A model generated the notes under the pieces. The model saw only the letters and a list, made by a program, of their open reading frames with translations. It was not told the origin of the DNA and did not search any database. DNA of 64,000 bases from Micromonospora sp. HM5-17 (GTDB lineage: Bacteria; Actinomycetota; Actinomycetes; Mycobacteriales; Micromonosporaceae). Positions 55,175-64,000 of this stretch are shown here, piece after piece. The position numbers and the translations under genes are program-made. Every line of letters begins with the position of its first letter. The stretch's first letter is position 1. The stretch is from assembly GCF_003762835.1 (NCBI RefSeq), contig NZ_RJWA01000004.1, positions 124,001 through 188,000 of the forward strand, read 5' to 3'.

Positions 55175-56734
55175 TCAGCAGACGGCCCGGGCCTCGGCCT
55201 TGGCCCGGAGCAGTTCCCGGTCGGCGAGTTCGAACGCCGCGCCCAACGGGTCGCGCGCCCCGGCGCCGGTGCTCGGTACCTCGGCGAAGCCGACACTGAC
55301 CCCCACCGGGGTTCCGGGGACCAGCGACTCCCAGTCCTCGGCCCGGACCGCCGTGCTGATCCGTCGGCCGACCTCGCCGGCCTCGGCCATCCCGGCCCCG
55401 GGGAGCACCACCACGAACTCGTCGCCGCCGTAGCGGGCCACGAAGTCGCCCCGGCGCATCACCCGGTTGATCACCCCGGCGACGCGTTGCAGCACCAGAT
55501 CACCGGAGTGGCGGCCGTGGGCGCTGTTCACCGCCTTGAAGCCGTCCAGGTCGCAGACCCCGATGACGGCCCGCTCGCCCCGGCCGACCACGCCCGCCAC
55601 GTACCGTTCGAGACGACGCCGGTTCGGCAGGCCGGTGAGCGGGTCGGTCAACGCCTCGCCCTCGTACCGGGTGGCGGCCCGGCACGTCTCCTCGTGCTCG
55701 ATCCGGGCGGCGATGCCGTCGAGGTAGACGTCCCGGAGCCGGTCGGTGCGGCGGGTGGCGAGCCGGAAGGCGTACCGGTCGGCCCGGTGCGCGGCGGCGT
55801 GGTCGCCGGCCCGGGCGTGGGCCAGGCTGCAGAGCCGGGCGTGCTCGGCCGAGCCGAGCGTCTCGGCGGCGACGTTGATCGTCTCCAGTCGGGCCAGCGC
55901 CTCGGTGGAGCGGCCGGCGGCGATGGCCAGACACGCCTCGCCGAGTTGTCGCATGTCCCGGGCCCGTACGCTGTCGCCGCCGTTGGCGAGCAGCCACGCC
56001 GGGTCGAGTTCCGGCCGGGACGGCGGCTCGACCGGCACGCCGAGGGCGGCCCGCCGGACGATGGCGTAGCCGTAGGCCGCCCGACTGCTCGGGCGCAGCC
56101 GGGCGGCGGTGCCGGCCTGGACGAACCGTTCCAGGTCGGTGAGGAGGTCACGGAGCACCCGCAGGCACCCGTCGCTGTCCCCGTGGTGGTCGAGCGCGAC
56201 CGCGTTGCGCAGCCGGATCGCCGGGGCGGCGAAGGTCTCCTCCGCGATGCCGGCGGCGACGCCCAGGGCGCGGGCCCGGTCGAGGGCGCTGAGGGCGTAG
56301 CCGTGAAAGCTGAGGTACGAGTACGTCATCGCCAGGTCGTGCCAGCCCCAGGCGGTGTCGCGGTCCGGTTCGTCCACCGCGCCCAGCGCCCGGGCCCCCT
56401 GCACGAGGTGGGTGACACAGCGGTCGAGCGCGCCCTGGTCGTGCGCGGCGAGCGCGGCGAGGGCGTGCAGGTGCCCGTGCAGGTACGGCTCGGGCAGGTC
56501 CCGCGCCGCGTCGAAGGCCTGCTCGACCGCGCGGGTGTACTCGGCGGTACGGCCCAGGTTGAGCAGCGCGCAGAGGCGCTGGAGCAGGGCGTCGGCGCGG
56601 GCGTACGGGTCCGTGGTGTTCTCGAACACGCGCTCGGCGACCAGGCATGCCTCGGCGGAACGGCTGTTCTCCATGAGCGCGCGGGCCCGCCGCAACGCCT
56701 CAACCTGGTCGCCGACCCGGTCGAGCCAACCCAC
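55175..56734 (-). CDS. diguanylate cyclase with N-terminal TPR-like region
   Basis: 519 aa, cytoplasmic. Residues 1-330 are helical repeats (TPR-like), possibly a protein-interaction or sensor module. The C-terminal GGDEF domain (about 355-510) has intact ARYGGDEF and a product-inhibition I-site RRGD exactly five residues upstream, so it should be active and feedback-controlled by c-di-GMP. No EAL domain. It is monocistronic, inverted between prfA and prmC, and divergent from prmC (88-bp spacer). Confidence 0.9.
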   Translation of the reverse strand: MGWLDRVGDQVEALRRARALMENSRSAEACLVAERVFENTTDPYARADALLQRLCALLNLGRTAEYTRAVEQAFDAARDLPEPYLHGHLHALAALAAHDQGALDRCVTHLVQGARALGAVDEPDRDTAWGWHDLAMTYSYLSFHGYALSALDRARALGVAAGIAEETFAAPAIRLRNAVALDHHGDSDGCLRVLRDLLTDLERFVQAGTAARLRPSSRAAYGYAIVRRAALGVPVEPPSRPELDPAWLLANGGDSVRARDMRQLGEACLAIAAGRSTEALARLETINVAAETLGSAEHARLCSLAHARAGDHAAAHRADRYAFRLATRRTDRLRDVYLDGIAARIEHEETCRAATRYEGEALTDPLTGLPNRRRLERYVAGVVGRGERAVIGVCDLDGFKAVNSAHGRHSGDLVLQRVAGVINRVMRRGDFVARYGGDEFVVVLPGAGMAEAGEVGRRISTAVRAEDWESLVPGTPVGVSVGFAEVPSTGAGARDPLGAAFELADRELLRAKAEARAVC

Positions 56735-56822
56735 CCAGAACCTCCAGCGGAAACGCGGACGTTCCCGAGCGGAAACGCGTCCGCGACGAGATGATCCCCG
56801 GCCGACGTCTCATGATTATGTC

Positions 56823-57791
56823 GTGAACCGCATTCCCGGGCATCCTCCGGAATCTCCCCGACCGTCGGCCGCCGTCGCCGAGGCCGCGTCCGCGCTGGCC
56901 GCGGCCGGGGTCGAGCCGGCCCGCACCGAGGCGGAACTTCTGGTGGCGCACGTCCTCGGCGTGTCGCGCGCGGCGCTGGCGCTCGCCGGGCCGCTGGACC
57001 CGGCCCAGGTGGCCCGGCTCCGGGAGCTGGTGGCCCGGCGACGCCGCCGGGAGCCGTTGCAGCATCTGCTCGGCTCGGCGGCATTCCGCTACCTGGAGTT
57101 GTCGGTCGGGCCCGGGGTCTTCGTACCCCGGCCCGAGACCGAGCTGCTCGCCGGCTGGGGCGTCGCGCAGGCCCGCGCGGTACGACCGGCCACCGGGCCG
57201 GTCTTGGTCGTGGACCTGTGCAGCGGGAGCGGCGCCATCGCGCTCGCCGTCGCCGGGGAGGTGCGCCGGGCGCGGGTGATCGCGGTGGAGCGCTCCGCCG
57301 CGGCGCTGACCTGGCTGCGGCGCAACGCCGCCGCGCGGGCCCGGGCCGGGGACCCGCCGATCGAGGTGGTCGCCGGGGACGTCGCCGACCCGAAGCTGCT
57401 CGCCGAGCTGAGCGGCCGGGTGGACGTCCTGCTCTGCAACCCCCCGTACGTGCCGGAGGGGACCGCGGTGGCGCCCGAGGTCGCCGGCTACGACCCGGCC
57501 GAGGCGGTCTTCGGCGGTCCGGACGGGCTGGCGGTGATCCGGCACGTGGTGACGCGGGCCGTCCGGCTGCTGCGCCCCGGCGGCGTACTCGGGATCGAAC
57601 ACGACGACACCCACGGGGCGGCGGTCCCGGACCTGCTCCGGGCCGACGGGCGGTTCACCGACGTCGCCGACCACCGGGATCTGGCGGGGCGGCCCCGGTT
57701 CACCACCGCCCGCCGGGACGGGGCCGACCCCGGAGCGGATCACACCCGTGGCACGGCCGGCCACCGGGCGTGGCAGACTGGCTCCTCGTGA
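56823..57791 (+). CDS. prmC: release-factor glutamine methyltransferase
   Basis: 322 aa SAM-dependent methyltransferase. VVDLCSGSGAIALA binds SAM, and NPPY (Asn206) is the catalytic motif that places the Gln amide of the GGQ loop of release factors. GTG 56823. Its stop overlaps the next ATG, so prmC, the tsaC-like gene and the phosphatase form one operon. Confidence 0.93.
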   Translation: MNRIPGHPPESPRPSAAVAEAASALAAAGVEPARTEAELLVAHVLGVSRAALALAGPLDPAQVARLRELVARRRRREPLQHLLGSAAFRYLELSVGPGVFVPRPETELLAGWGVAQARAVRPATGPVLVVDLCSGSGAIALAVAGEVRRARVIAVERSAAALTWLRRNAAARARAGDPPIEVVAGDVADPKLLAELSGRVDVLLCNPPYVPEGTAVAPEVAGYDPAEAVFGGPDGLAVIRHVVTRAVRLLRPGGVLGIEHDDTHGAAVPDLLRADGRFTDVADHRDLAGRPRFTTARRDGADPGADHTRGTAGHRAWQTGSS

Positions 57792-58432
57792 TGCTCTACG
57801 ACTGCCGGTCGGTGGCGGACCGGGACCGAGGCATCGCCGCGGCGATCGAGGCGGTCAAGAACGGCGAGCTGGTCGTCATCCCGACCGACACGGTCTACGG
57901 AATCGGCGCGGACGCCTTCACCCCGCACGCGGTCACCGCCCTGTTGAACGCGAAGGGCCGGGACCGGCATCACCCACCGCCGGTGCTGGTCGGCTCCCGG
58001 CGCACCCTCGACGGGCTGGTGTTCATGCTGCCGAGCGCGGCGCGGGACCTCGCGGACGCGTTCTGGCCGGGGGCGCTGACCATCGTGGTCGAGCACTCGC
58101 CCAGCCTCCAGTGGGACATCGGCGAGACCAACGGCTCGGTCGCGGTCCGGATGCCGCTGCACCCGGTCGCGCTGGAGGTGCTTGGCGAGACCGGGCCGAT
58201 GGCGGTCTCGTCGGCGAACAAGACCGGGCAGCCGCCGGCGGTGACCGCCGAGGAGGCGCGCCAGCAGCTCGGCTACGCGGTACGGGCGTACCTGGAGGCC
58301 GGGCCGTGCCCGGACCCGGTGCCGAGCACGATCGTCGACCTCACCGGCGAGGTGCCCCAGGTACTGCGGCGGGGCGCGATCCCGATCGAGAAGCTTCGCG
58401 ACGTGGTGCCGGACATCGAGGACGTGGCCTGA
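57791..58432 (+). CDS. threonylcarbamoyl-AMP synthase (Sua5/YrdC family)
   Basis: 213 aa, single YrdC/TsaC domain (no Sua5 C-terminal domain). VVIPTDTVYGIGADAF, the KGRDRHHPPPVLVG loop and SSANKTGQPP identify the family. Makes threonylcarbamoyl-AMP for the t6A37 tRNA modification. ATG 57791 overlaps prmC by 1 bp; 1-bp overlap with the next gene. Confidence 0.93.
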   Translation: MLYDCRSVADRDRGIAAAIEAVKNGELVVIPTDTVYGIGADAFTPHAVTALLNAKGRDRHHPPPVLVGSRRTLDGLVFMLPSAARDLADAFWPGALTIVVEHSPSLQWDIGETNGSVAVRMPLHPVALEVLGETGPMAVSSANKTGQPPAVTAEEARQQLGYAVRAYLEAGPCPDPVPSTIVDLTGEVPQVLRRGAIPIEKLRDVVPDIEDVA

Positions 58433-59061
58433 TGCCGCCCTTCACCGTGCTGCACGTCTGCATGGGCAACATCTGCCGGTCACCGATGGCCGAGCGACTC
58501 CTCGCGCTCGCCGTCCGGCAGCGGCTGGCCCGGCGGGCCGGGTCGGGGGGCGGGCCGGTGGACCGTGCGCTGGCGGAGCGGTTGGTGTACAGCCACAGCG
58601 CCGGCACCGGGGGCTGGCACGCGGGCGAGGAGATGAACCCGCCGGCCGCCCGGCAGGTTCGGTCCCGGGGCGGCGACGCCGACGACTTCGCCGCCCGCAA
58701 GCTCCGTTCCGAGCACATCGACGCGGCCGACCTGGTGCTGACCGCCACCGCGGACCAGCAGGAGTACGTGGTGGCGCTGCGCCCGGACGCGGCCGGGCGG
58801 ACGTTCGTGCTGGGCGAGTTCGGCCGGCTGCTGGCCGGGGTCGACGTCACCGCGCTGCCTCCGGCCGGGGACACGCCCGAGGGGGTGTACGCCCGTGGCG
58901 TCGCGCTGGTCGAGGCGGTGAACGCCGCCCGGGGCCACGCCGCGCCGCTGCCCAGCGACGACCTCGACGACCCGTGGGGCCGGGGAGAGCAGTGTTTCAG
59001 CCGGGTGGCGGACGAGATCGAGGAGACGGTCCAACCGCTGGCGGCGGTCCTCCTGCCCTGA
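58432..59061 (+). CDS. low-molecular-weight protein tyrosine phosphatase
   Basis: 209 aa, longer than the ~150-160 usual. The P-loop CMGNICRS (Cys10-x5-Arg16) is intact, and the general-acid loop is DDPWG. Additional length comes from an insertion of ~25 residues (RQRLARRAGSGGGPVDRALAER) after the first helix. Last gene of the prmC operon. Could act on tyrosine kinases of envelope synthesis; the substrate is unknown. Confidence 0.88.
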   Translation: MPPFTVLHVCMGNICRSPMAERLLALAVRQRLARRAGSGGGPVDRALAERLVYSHSAGTGGWHAGEEMNPPAARQVRSRGGDADDFAARKLRSEHIDAADLVLTATADQQEYVVALRPDAAGRTFVLGEFGRLLAGVDVTALPPAGDTPEGVYARGVALVEAVNAARGHAAPLPSDDLDDPWGRGEQCFSRVADEIEETVQPLAAVLLP

Positions 59062-59380
59062 GGCACGGGGTCCGGGCCGGCCCGGGTCGGTCCGGCCCAC
59101 CGTCGGTGCGTCGTCTCGCGCCGCGGTGAGCCGATGCCGTGGTGGGTCGATGCCGCGGTGGGTCGAGGGCTGGCGCGTTCCGGCCGCCGTGCCGGGCCGG
59201 GGCGGTACGGGTGGTGAGCGGTCACGGCTTGTGGGTGATTAGCCCGCTTCACCCCGGGTCGTGAAATCTGCTCCGAGTTGCGCCGAAGCGGGTGCGACGT
59301 GGGGAAATGGCCGGCAGGCTGGCGCTCGAACGCGGCCCGGCTCCGGGTCGCCCGTCCGCCGTCCCGCCCGGAGGTACCCC
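59062..59380. other. intergenic region upstream of the PBP gene (319 bp)
   Basis: No gene or riboswitch recognised. A 16-bp unit (CGATGCCGYGGTGGGT) is duplicated in tandem at 59132-59163. The PBP promoter presumably lies in 59220-59300. Confidence 0.5.
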
Positions 59381-61597
59381 ATGCTGCGGCTACGGCTGAA
59401 CCAGCTCTGGACCCTGACCCTGGCCGGGTTGCTCGCCGGAACGCTCCTGGCCGCCGCGTTGCTGCCGGCCTCCGTCCTGGCCGCCGTGGGGCTGCAGTCC
59501 GTCAGCGCCCGGTACGAGGACCTGCCGCAGGACCTGCGGGTACCGCCCACCGCCCAGCGTTCCTACCTCTACGCCAACGACGGCCGCACCCTGATCACCT
59601 CGTTCTACGACGAGAACCGGACCGAGATCCCGTTCGACCAGATCGCCCTGACGCTCCGGCAGGCGGTGGTGGCGGCCGAGGACAGCCGGTTCTACGAGCA
59701 CGGCGGGGTCGACCTGCGCGGCATCGTCCGGGCGTTCGTCGCCAACCAGGTCAGCGGCACGGTACGGCAGGGCGCCTCGACCCTGACCATGCAGTACGTC
59801 CGCAACGTGCTGAAGTCCGACCCGGACCTCACCCCGGAACAGCGGGCCGAGGCGATCGCCCCGAAGGCCGGACGCAAGATCCAGGAGATGCGGTACGCGC
59901 TGGCGCTGGAGCGGCGCCTGAGCAAGGACGAGATTCTGGGCCGCTACCTGAACATCGCCTACTTCGGCGCCGGGGCGTACGGGGTCGCGGCGGCGAGCCA
60001 GCGGTACTTCTCCAAGCCGGCCAGCGCGTTGACCCTGGCCGAGTCTGCCCTGCTCGCCGGGCTGCTCCGCTCGCCGGAGACGGACAGCCCGATCGACGGC
60101 GACTCCCGGGCCGCGCTCGCCCGGCGCGGGTACGTGCTCGGGCAGATGGTCAGGACGGGGATGATCTCGCCCGAGACGGCGGCCCGGACCCAGGCCGAGG
60201 AGCTGCGCCTGAATCCCGGCGCCGAGCCGAACGACTGCGCCGGGATCCCCGACGAACGGTCCGACTGGGGCTTCTTCTGCGACTACTTCCGGCGCTGGTG
60301 GGAGCGGAACCCGGCGTTCGGCGCCACCCCGGACGAGCGGCGGCAGAACCTGCGCCGGGGCGGCTACCGGATCACCACCTCGCTGGACCCGACGATGCAG
60401 GCGGCGGCGCTGGCGCAGACGCTGGAGGTGTACGACTACACCGACCGGTGGGCCGTGCCGATGGCGGTCGTCCAGCCCGGCACCGGCCGGATCCTGGCCC
60501 TCGCGGTGAACCGGCACTACCGGCTCGATCCGAACCCGCCCGGCCAGCGCAACTACCCGAACACCGTCAACCAGTTGATCGCCGGCGGTGGCGACATCGT
60601 CGGCTACCAGGCCGGCTCCACGTTCAAGATCTTCACCATGCTCGCCGCCCTGGAGGCCGGGATGCCGCTGAACTCCGGGTACGACGCCCCGTCCCGGCTG
60701 GTGACCCGGTACCCGGCCAGTGGGCCGGACAGCTGTGGCGGCCGGTGGTGCCCGGTCAACGCCAACCCCGACTGGATGGACGGCTACCACACCATGTGGA
60801 CCGCCTTCGGCCGGTCGGTGAACACCTACTTCGTGGCGCTGGCCGAACGGATCGGCGCCGAGCGGGTGGTCCGGATGGCCGAACGGCTGGGCATCGTCTT
60901 CCGGGCCGCGAGCGACGCCCGGCTGGCGACGTACGGGGCGGCCGACTGGGGTGCCTTCACCCTCGGAGTCTCCGCCACCACCCCGCTCGACCTGGCCAAC
61001 GCCTACGCCACCCTGGCCGCCGACGGGACGTACTGCCAGCCGCTGCCGGTCCACGCCATCGTCGACCCGGCCGGACGGTCCCTGCCGGCCGCGGCGCCGA
61101 GCTGCGGACAGATGATCAGTCCCGAGGTCGCCCGGGCCGCGACCGACGCCGCCCGGTGCCCGGTCGGCAACCAGTCCGCGTACCGCCGGTGCGACGGAGC
61201 CGGTGCGCCCGAGGTGACGCGGATCCTCGGCGACCAGCCGGTGGCGGGCAAGACCGGCAGCGCGGAGGGGTACGCCACCGAGACCTTCGTCGCCTTCACC
61301 CCGCAGCTCGCCGCGGCGGCCATCGCCGTCAACCCGGACGATCCGGGTGATGCCGTCGGGCGGGAGGCACAGCCGAAGGTGGTCGCCGCGGTCGCGCACA
61401 CCCTGGCCGCCGCGTTGCGTGGGCAGCCGCGGCGCGACTTCACCGCTCCGAGCCGGGAGCTCGCTTTCGGGGGGAGCGGCGGGCAGCCGGCTCCGGTGCC
61501 CGACGTGCCGGACCTGCCGGATCCGGAGCCGCCGCCAGCGGGTTCGGGGCCGACCGGCGAGGCGCCCCCGACGTCGCCCGACGCGCCGGGGCGGTGA
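59381..61597 (+). CDS. class A penicillin-binding protein (transglycosylase/transpeptidase)
   Basis: 738 aa from ATG 59381 (GGAGGT 5 nt upstream). Single N-terminal membrane anchor, GT51 transglycosylase (AAEDSRFYEHGGVD; RQGASTLTMQYVRN), then the transpeptidase with SxxK Ser413 (GSTFKIFT), SVN, and KTGS at 624. Pro-rich C-terminus. Bifunctional peptidoglycan synthase of the PonA type. Short, shallow cytoplasmic tail. Confidence 0.95.
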   Translation: MLRLRLNQLWTLTLAGLLAGTLLAAALLPASVLAAVGLQSVSARYEDLPQDLRVPPTAQRSYLYANDGRTLITSFYDENRTEIPFDQIALTLRQAVVAAEDSRFYEHGGVDLRGIVRAFVANQVSGTVRQGASTLTMQYVRNVLKSDPDLTPEQRAEAIAPKAGRKIQEMRYALALERRLSKDEILGRYLNIAYFGAGAYGVAAASQRYFSKPASALTLAESALLAGLLRSPETDSPIDGDSRAALARRGYVLGQMVRTGMISPETAARTQAEELRLNPGAEPNDCAGIPDERSDWGFFCDYFRRWWERNPAFGATPDERRQNLRRGGYRITTSLDPTMQAAALAQTLEVYDYTDRWAVPMAVVQPGTGRILALAVNRHYRLDPNPPGQRNYPNTVNQLIAGGGDIVGYQAGSTFKIFTMLAALEAGMPLNSGYDAPSRLVTRYPASGPDSCGGRWCPVNANPDWMDGYHTMWTAFGRSVNTYFVALAERIGAERVVRMAERLGIVFRAASDARLATYGAADWGAFTLGVSATTPLDLANAYATLAADGTYCQPLPVHAIVDPAGRSLPAAAPSCGQMISPEVARAATDAARCPVGNQSAYRRCDGAGAPEVTRILGDQPVAGKTGSAEGYATETFVAFTPQLAAAAIAVNPDDPGDAVGREAQPKVVAAVAHTLAAALRGQPRRDFTAPSRELAFGGSGGQPAPVPDVPDLPDPEPPPAGSGPTGEAPPTSPDAPGR

Positions 61598-61694
61598 CCG
61601 GGGCGGTGCGGGCGGCCCGCTCCTAGACTCGAACTCCGGTGACGAGGCCGGACGACAGGTGGGCAGGCATGGGTACGCGCAGCGGGAAGCCGGC

Positions 61695-62972
61695 GTGACC
61701 CCGTTCTGGGGGCCGGACTTCGACGAGCTGGCCGAGACGGACCCGGAGATCGCCAGCGTGGTGCTCGGTGAGCTGGACCGGCTCCGGGGCGGCCTGCAGC
61801 TGGTCGCCAGCGAGAACCTCACCTCACCGGCGGTGCTCGCGGCCCTCGGGTCCACCCTGACCAACAAGTACGCCGAGGGCTACCCGGGCCGCCGCTACTA
61901 CGGCGGCTGCGCCCAGGTGGACCGGGCCGAGCAGCTCGGCATCGACCGGGCGAGGGAGCTGTTCGGGGCCGAGCACGCGAACCTCCAGCCGCATTCCGGG
62001 GCGAGTGCCAACCTGGCCGCGTACGCCGCGCTGGTCCAGCCCGGCGACACGGTGCTGGCGATGGAGCTGCCGCACGGCGGGCACCTGACACACGGCAGCC
62101 GGGTCAACTTCTCCGGGAGGTGGTTCGACACGGTCGGCTACCGGGTGCGGCGGGACACCGAACTGATCGACTACGACGAGGTGCGCGACCTGGCCCGGGC
62201 CCACCGGCCCAAGATGATCATCTGTGGCGCCACCGCCTACCCCAGACTGATCGACTTCGCCCGGTTCCGGGAGATCGCCGACGAGGTCGGCGCGTACCTG
62301 ATGGTCGACGCCGCCCACTTCATCGGGTTGGTCGCCGGCCGCGCGATCCCGTCCCCGGTGCCGTACGCCGACGTGGTCTGCGCCACCACCCACAAGGTGC
62401 TGCGCGGTCCGCGCGGCGGCATGATCCTCTGCCGGGGCTCGCTCGCCGAGCGGATCGACAAGGCGGTCTTCCCGTTCACCCAGGGCGGCCCGCTGATGCA
62501 CGCCATCGCGGCGAAGGCGGTGGCGCTGCGCGAGGCGGCGTCGCCGCGGTTCCGGGCGTACGCTTCCCAGGTGGTTCAGAACGCGCAGGCACTGGCCGCG
62601 GCCCTCGCCGCGGAGGGCATGCGCCCGGTCTCCGGCGGCACCGACACCCACCTGGCCCTGCTCGACCTGCGGGCGGTGGGGGTGACCGGCCGGGACGCCG
62701 AGGCGCGCTGCGAGGCCGCCGGCATCACGCTCAACAAGAACGCGATCCCGTACGACCCGGAGAAGCCGATGGTCGCCTCCGGCATCCGGGTCGGCACGCC
62801 CAGCGTCACCACCCAGGGCATGCGGGAGCCGGAGATGCGCCGGATCGGAGGGCTGATCGCCCGCGCGGTCCGCACCGATCCGGGCCGCCCCGGCGGCACC
62901 GAGACGCTCGCCCGGCTCGCCTCCGAGGTCGCGGAGTTGGTGGCCGCCTACCCGGCGTACCCCCGTGGCTGA
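61695..62972 (+). CDS. glyA: serine hydroxymethyltransferase
   Basis: 425 aa PLP enzyme interconverting serine and glycine with tetrahydrofolate. PLP lysine is Lys234 in ATTHKVLRGPRGG; ASENLTSPAV and NKYAEGYPGRRYYGGC are signature blocks. GTG 61695 with GGGAAG upstream. The next gene starts 8 bp inside its 3' end. Placed just upstream of the ATP synthase locus. Confidence 0.95.
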   Translation: MTPFWGPDFDELAETDPEIASVVLGELDRLRGGLQLVASENLTSPAVLAALGSTLTNKYAEGYPGRRYYGGCAQVDRAEQLGIDRARELFGAEHANLQPHSGASANLAAYAALVQPGDTVLAMELPHGGHLTHGSRVNFSGRWFDTVGYRVRRDTELIDYDEVRDLARAHRPKMIICGATAYPRLIDFARFREIADEVGAYLMVDAAHFIGLVAGRAIPSPVPYADVVCATTHKVLRGPRGGMILCRGSLAERIDKAVFPFTQGGPLMHAIAAKAVALREAASPRFRAYASQVVQNAQALAAALAAEGMRPVSGGTDTHLALLDLRAVGVTGRDAEARCEAAGITLNKNAIPYDPEKPMVASGIRVGTPSVTTQGMREPEMRRIGGLIARAVRTDPGRPGGTETLARLASEVAELVAAYPAYPRG

Positions 62973-63534
62973 GTCGGAGAAGCCGGTGGCGGCCGATTCG
63001 ACGCCGGCCCCGGAACCGGTGGCGGAATCGCCGACCACGGATCCGGTCGCGGGGGAGTCGGCCGGGTCGACCCTCGGGGCGGGGCCGGTCCCGGCCGCCG
63101 CCCGGGGCGCCGGCGCGCCGGGGTGGGCGGAACGCCACTGGCGGCTGGCGCACCTGCCGGTGGTGCTCGGGGCGTCGCTGGCGTTGCTCGTCCTCGCCAC
63201 CGCGGTCGGTGCGGTCGTCGCTGGCGGGACCGGAGCGGTCGGCGTCGCCGCCGGGGTCGGTCTTGTTACGCTCAGTTACCTTGCGTCCACACTCGTGCTC
63301 GCCTGGGCCGACTCGGTCCACCCCAACCTGGTGCTCCCGTTCGGGCTGGCGACGTACGTGGCGAAGTTCAGCGTCATCGGCGTGGCGCTGGCCGGCGTCG
63401 CCGGCAGCGGTTGGGCCGGGTTACGGCCGTTTGGCTGGGGTGTTGTGGTCGGAGTGATCGCCTGGATCGGGGCGAACATCTGGTGGGTCAGCACCGTGCA
63501 CCAGGCCCGGATCCGGGGCATGACCGGCGGCTGA
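62965..63534 (+). CDS. membrane protein of the ATP synthase locus (AtpI-like)
   Basis: 189 aa: a ~60-residue Ala/Pro/Glu-rich N-terminus and four hydrophobic segments (VVLGASLALLVLATAVGAVVAG; VGVAAGVGLVTLSYLASTLVLAW; VLPFGLATYVAKFSVIGVALAGVAG; GWGVVVGVIAWIGANIWWV). The position between glyA and atp genes and the topology fit ATP synthase protein I, which aids c-ring assembly; sequence evidence alone is modest. GTG 62965 overlaps glyA by 8 bp. Confidence 0.65.
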   Translation: MAESEKPVAADSTPAPEPVAESPTTDPVAGESAGSTLGAGPVPAAARGAGAPGWAERHWRLAHLPVVLGASLALLVLATAVGAVVAGGTGAVGVAAGVGLVTLSYLASTLVLAWADSVHPNLVLPFGLATYVAKFSVIGVALAGVAGSGWAGLRPFGWGVVVGVIAWIGANIWWVSTVHQARIRGMTGG

Positions 63535-63741
63535 ACCAGCGTCGCGCGACGGGCCGCCGGCCCGCTCGGGTCCCGTGTACGGGACGACACAGCAAACTGT
63601 CAGTGATCGGTCATTTTTTCGGAGGCGGAACCGGAGTAGCGTGCCGGGGAGACGAACGCGCCCACCTTTCTGCCCACACAACCAGGTTGTGCGGGGGGTG
63701 AGGCTCAGCCTCGTACCGGAGACTGATATCGTTCGGCCGTC

Positions 63742-63975
63742 ATGACCGGTGACCAAACCCCCCAGCCCGCAGGCGGCTCGGGTCCACCGCCCGAGGCCGG
63801 CGAGGGGTGGACCGCACTGGCGTACCTCATCGGTGGCCTGGCGGTGTGGGGTTGCATCGGTTGGTTGGTCGACCAGTGGCTCGACACCGGTGGTCTGGCC
63901 ACCGGGATCGGGTTCCTGCTCGGCGGGGCCGGGGGTGTCTACCTGGTCATCCGCCGGCTTGGCACCCCGAGCTAG
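63742..63975 (+). CDS. AtpZ/AtpI-family small membrane protein
   Basis: 77 aa with two membrane segments (WTALAYLIGGLAVWGCIGWLVDQWL; TGIGFLLGGAGGVYLVI), the AtpZ/AtpI hallmark GWLVDQW-like motif included. ATG 63742. Probably a Ca2+/Mg2+ transport or c-ring assembly factor associated with F0F1 ATP synthase. The next gene starts 12 bp downstream. Confidence 0.8.
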   Translation: MTGDQTPQPAGGSGPPPEAGEGWTALAYLIGGLAVWGCIGWLVDQWLDTGGLATGIGFLLGGAGGVYLVIRRLGTPS

Positions 63976-63987
63976 GGAAGGGACGCG

Positions 63988-64000
63988 GTGATCGGACAGT
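63988..64000 (+). CDS. start of the next gene, probably ATP synthase subunit a (partial)
   Basis: GTG 63988 with GGGAAGGGA upstream, four codons visible before the window edge. The atpB assignment rests only on gene order after AtpZ/AtpI-like genes. Confidence 0.4.

Noticed and set aside
59220-59380. Possible c-di-AMP (ydaO) riboswitch upstream of the PBP gene
   Set aside because: Core conserved blocks of that riboswitch could not be found by eye.

Overview
The window is a high-GC actinobacterial chromosome segment. GTG and TTG starts, the gene content (rho with a long Arg/Gly/Glu-rich insert, bL31, SARP and DpgA-type genes) and the GGAAGGGGCCCTTCC-type palindromic elements point to Micromonosporaceae (Micromonospora, Salinispora or a close relative). 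The family-level placement is inference.

Layout: 1-204 is the 3' end of an unidentified gene. 485-4555 is a polyamine-type ABC importer operon (potD-potA-potB-potC order), followed by a convergent SDR oxidoreductase. 5909-9376 is a tightly coupled operon for a lipoprotein, a peptidoglycan-binding-type membrane adaptor, and a MacB-like ATPase and permease; it ends at two strong hairpins.

9826-27280 (to 27919 if the GNAT gene belongs) is a compact specialised-metabolite cluster built on 3,5-dihydroxyphenylglycine (Dpg). It holds an HpgT-like aminotransferase with an MbtH protein, a two-component system, a SARP activator with a TTA codon, dpgA-B-C-D, and an ABC exporter, a stand-alone thioesterase and one C-A-T NRPS module with an N-terminal docking domain. 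No upstream NRPS or PKS partner, oxygenase or glycosyltransferase is present, so the product is not predictable from a known template. The two-component system shares a 40-bp promoter-proximal element (31/40 identical) with the efflux operon at 5909, suggesting that the two belong together and are now separated by the aminotransferase-mbtH pair.

27920-31081 holds a palindromic element, tRNA-Arg(CCG), a catalytically dead IS630-like protein and a DUF305/DUF3105 pair. 31082-36738 is argS-lysA-hom-thrC (Lys/Thr biosynthesis). thrB lies 7.6 kb away at 44344, after an RND pump, an MFS transporter, a catalase-like protein and an SPFH/ribbon-helix-helix operon. 45587-47497 is rho behind a structured leader. 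47720-51181 is a large secreted phosphodiester-glycosidase/metallophosphoesterase. It faces a polynucleotide kinase-phosphatase/RNA ligase operon (51290-53316). 53546-59061 is rpmE, prfA, a reversed TPR-GGDEF diguanylate cyclase, prmC, the threonylcarbamoyl-AMP synthase gene and a low-molecular-weight phosphatase. 59381-64000 is a class A penicillin-binding protein, glyA, two small membrane proteins of the ATP synthase locus and the first codons of what is probably atpB.

All calls come from reading the sequence; no database search was run. Promoter, operator and terminator calls rest on inverted or direct repeats seen by eye.
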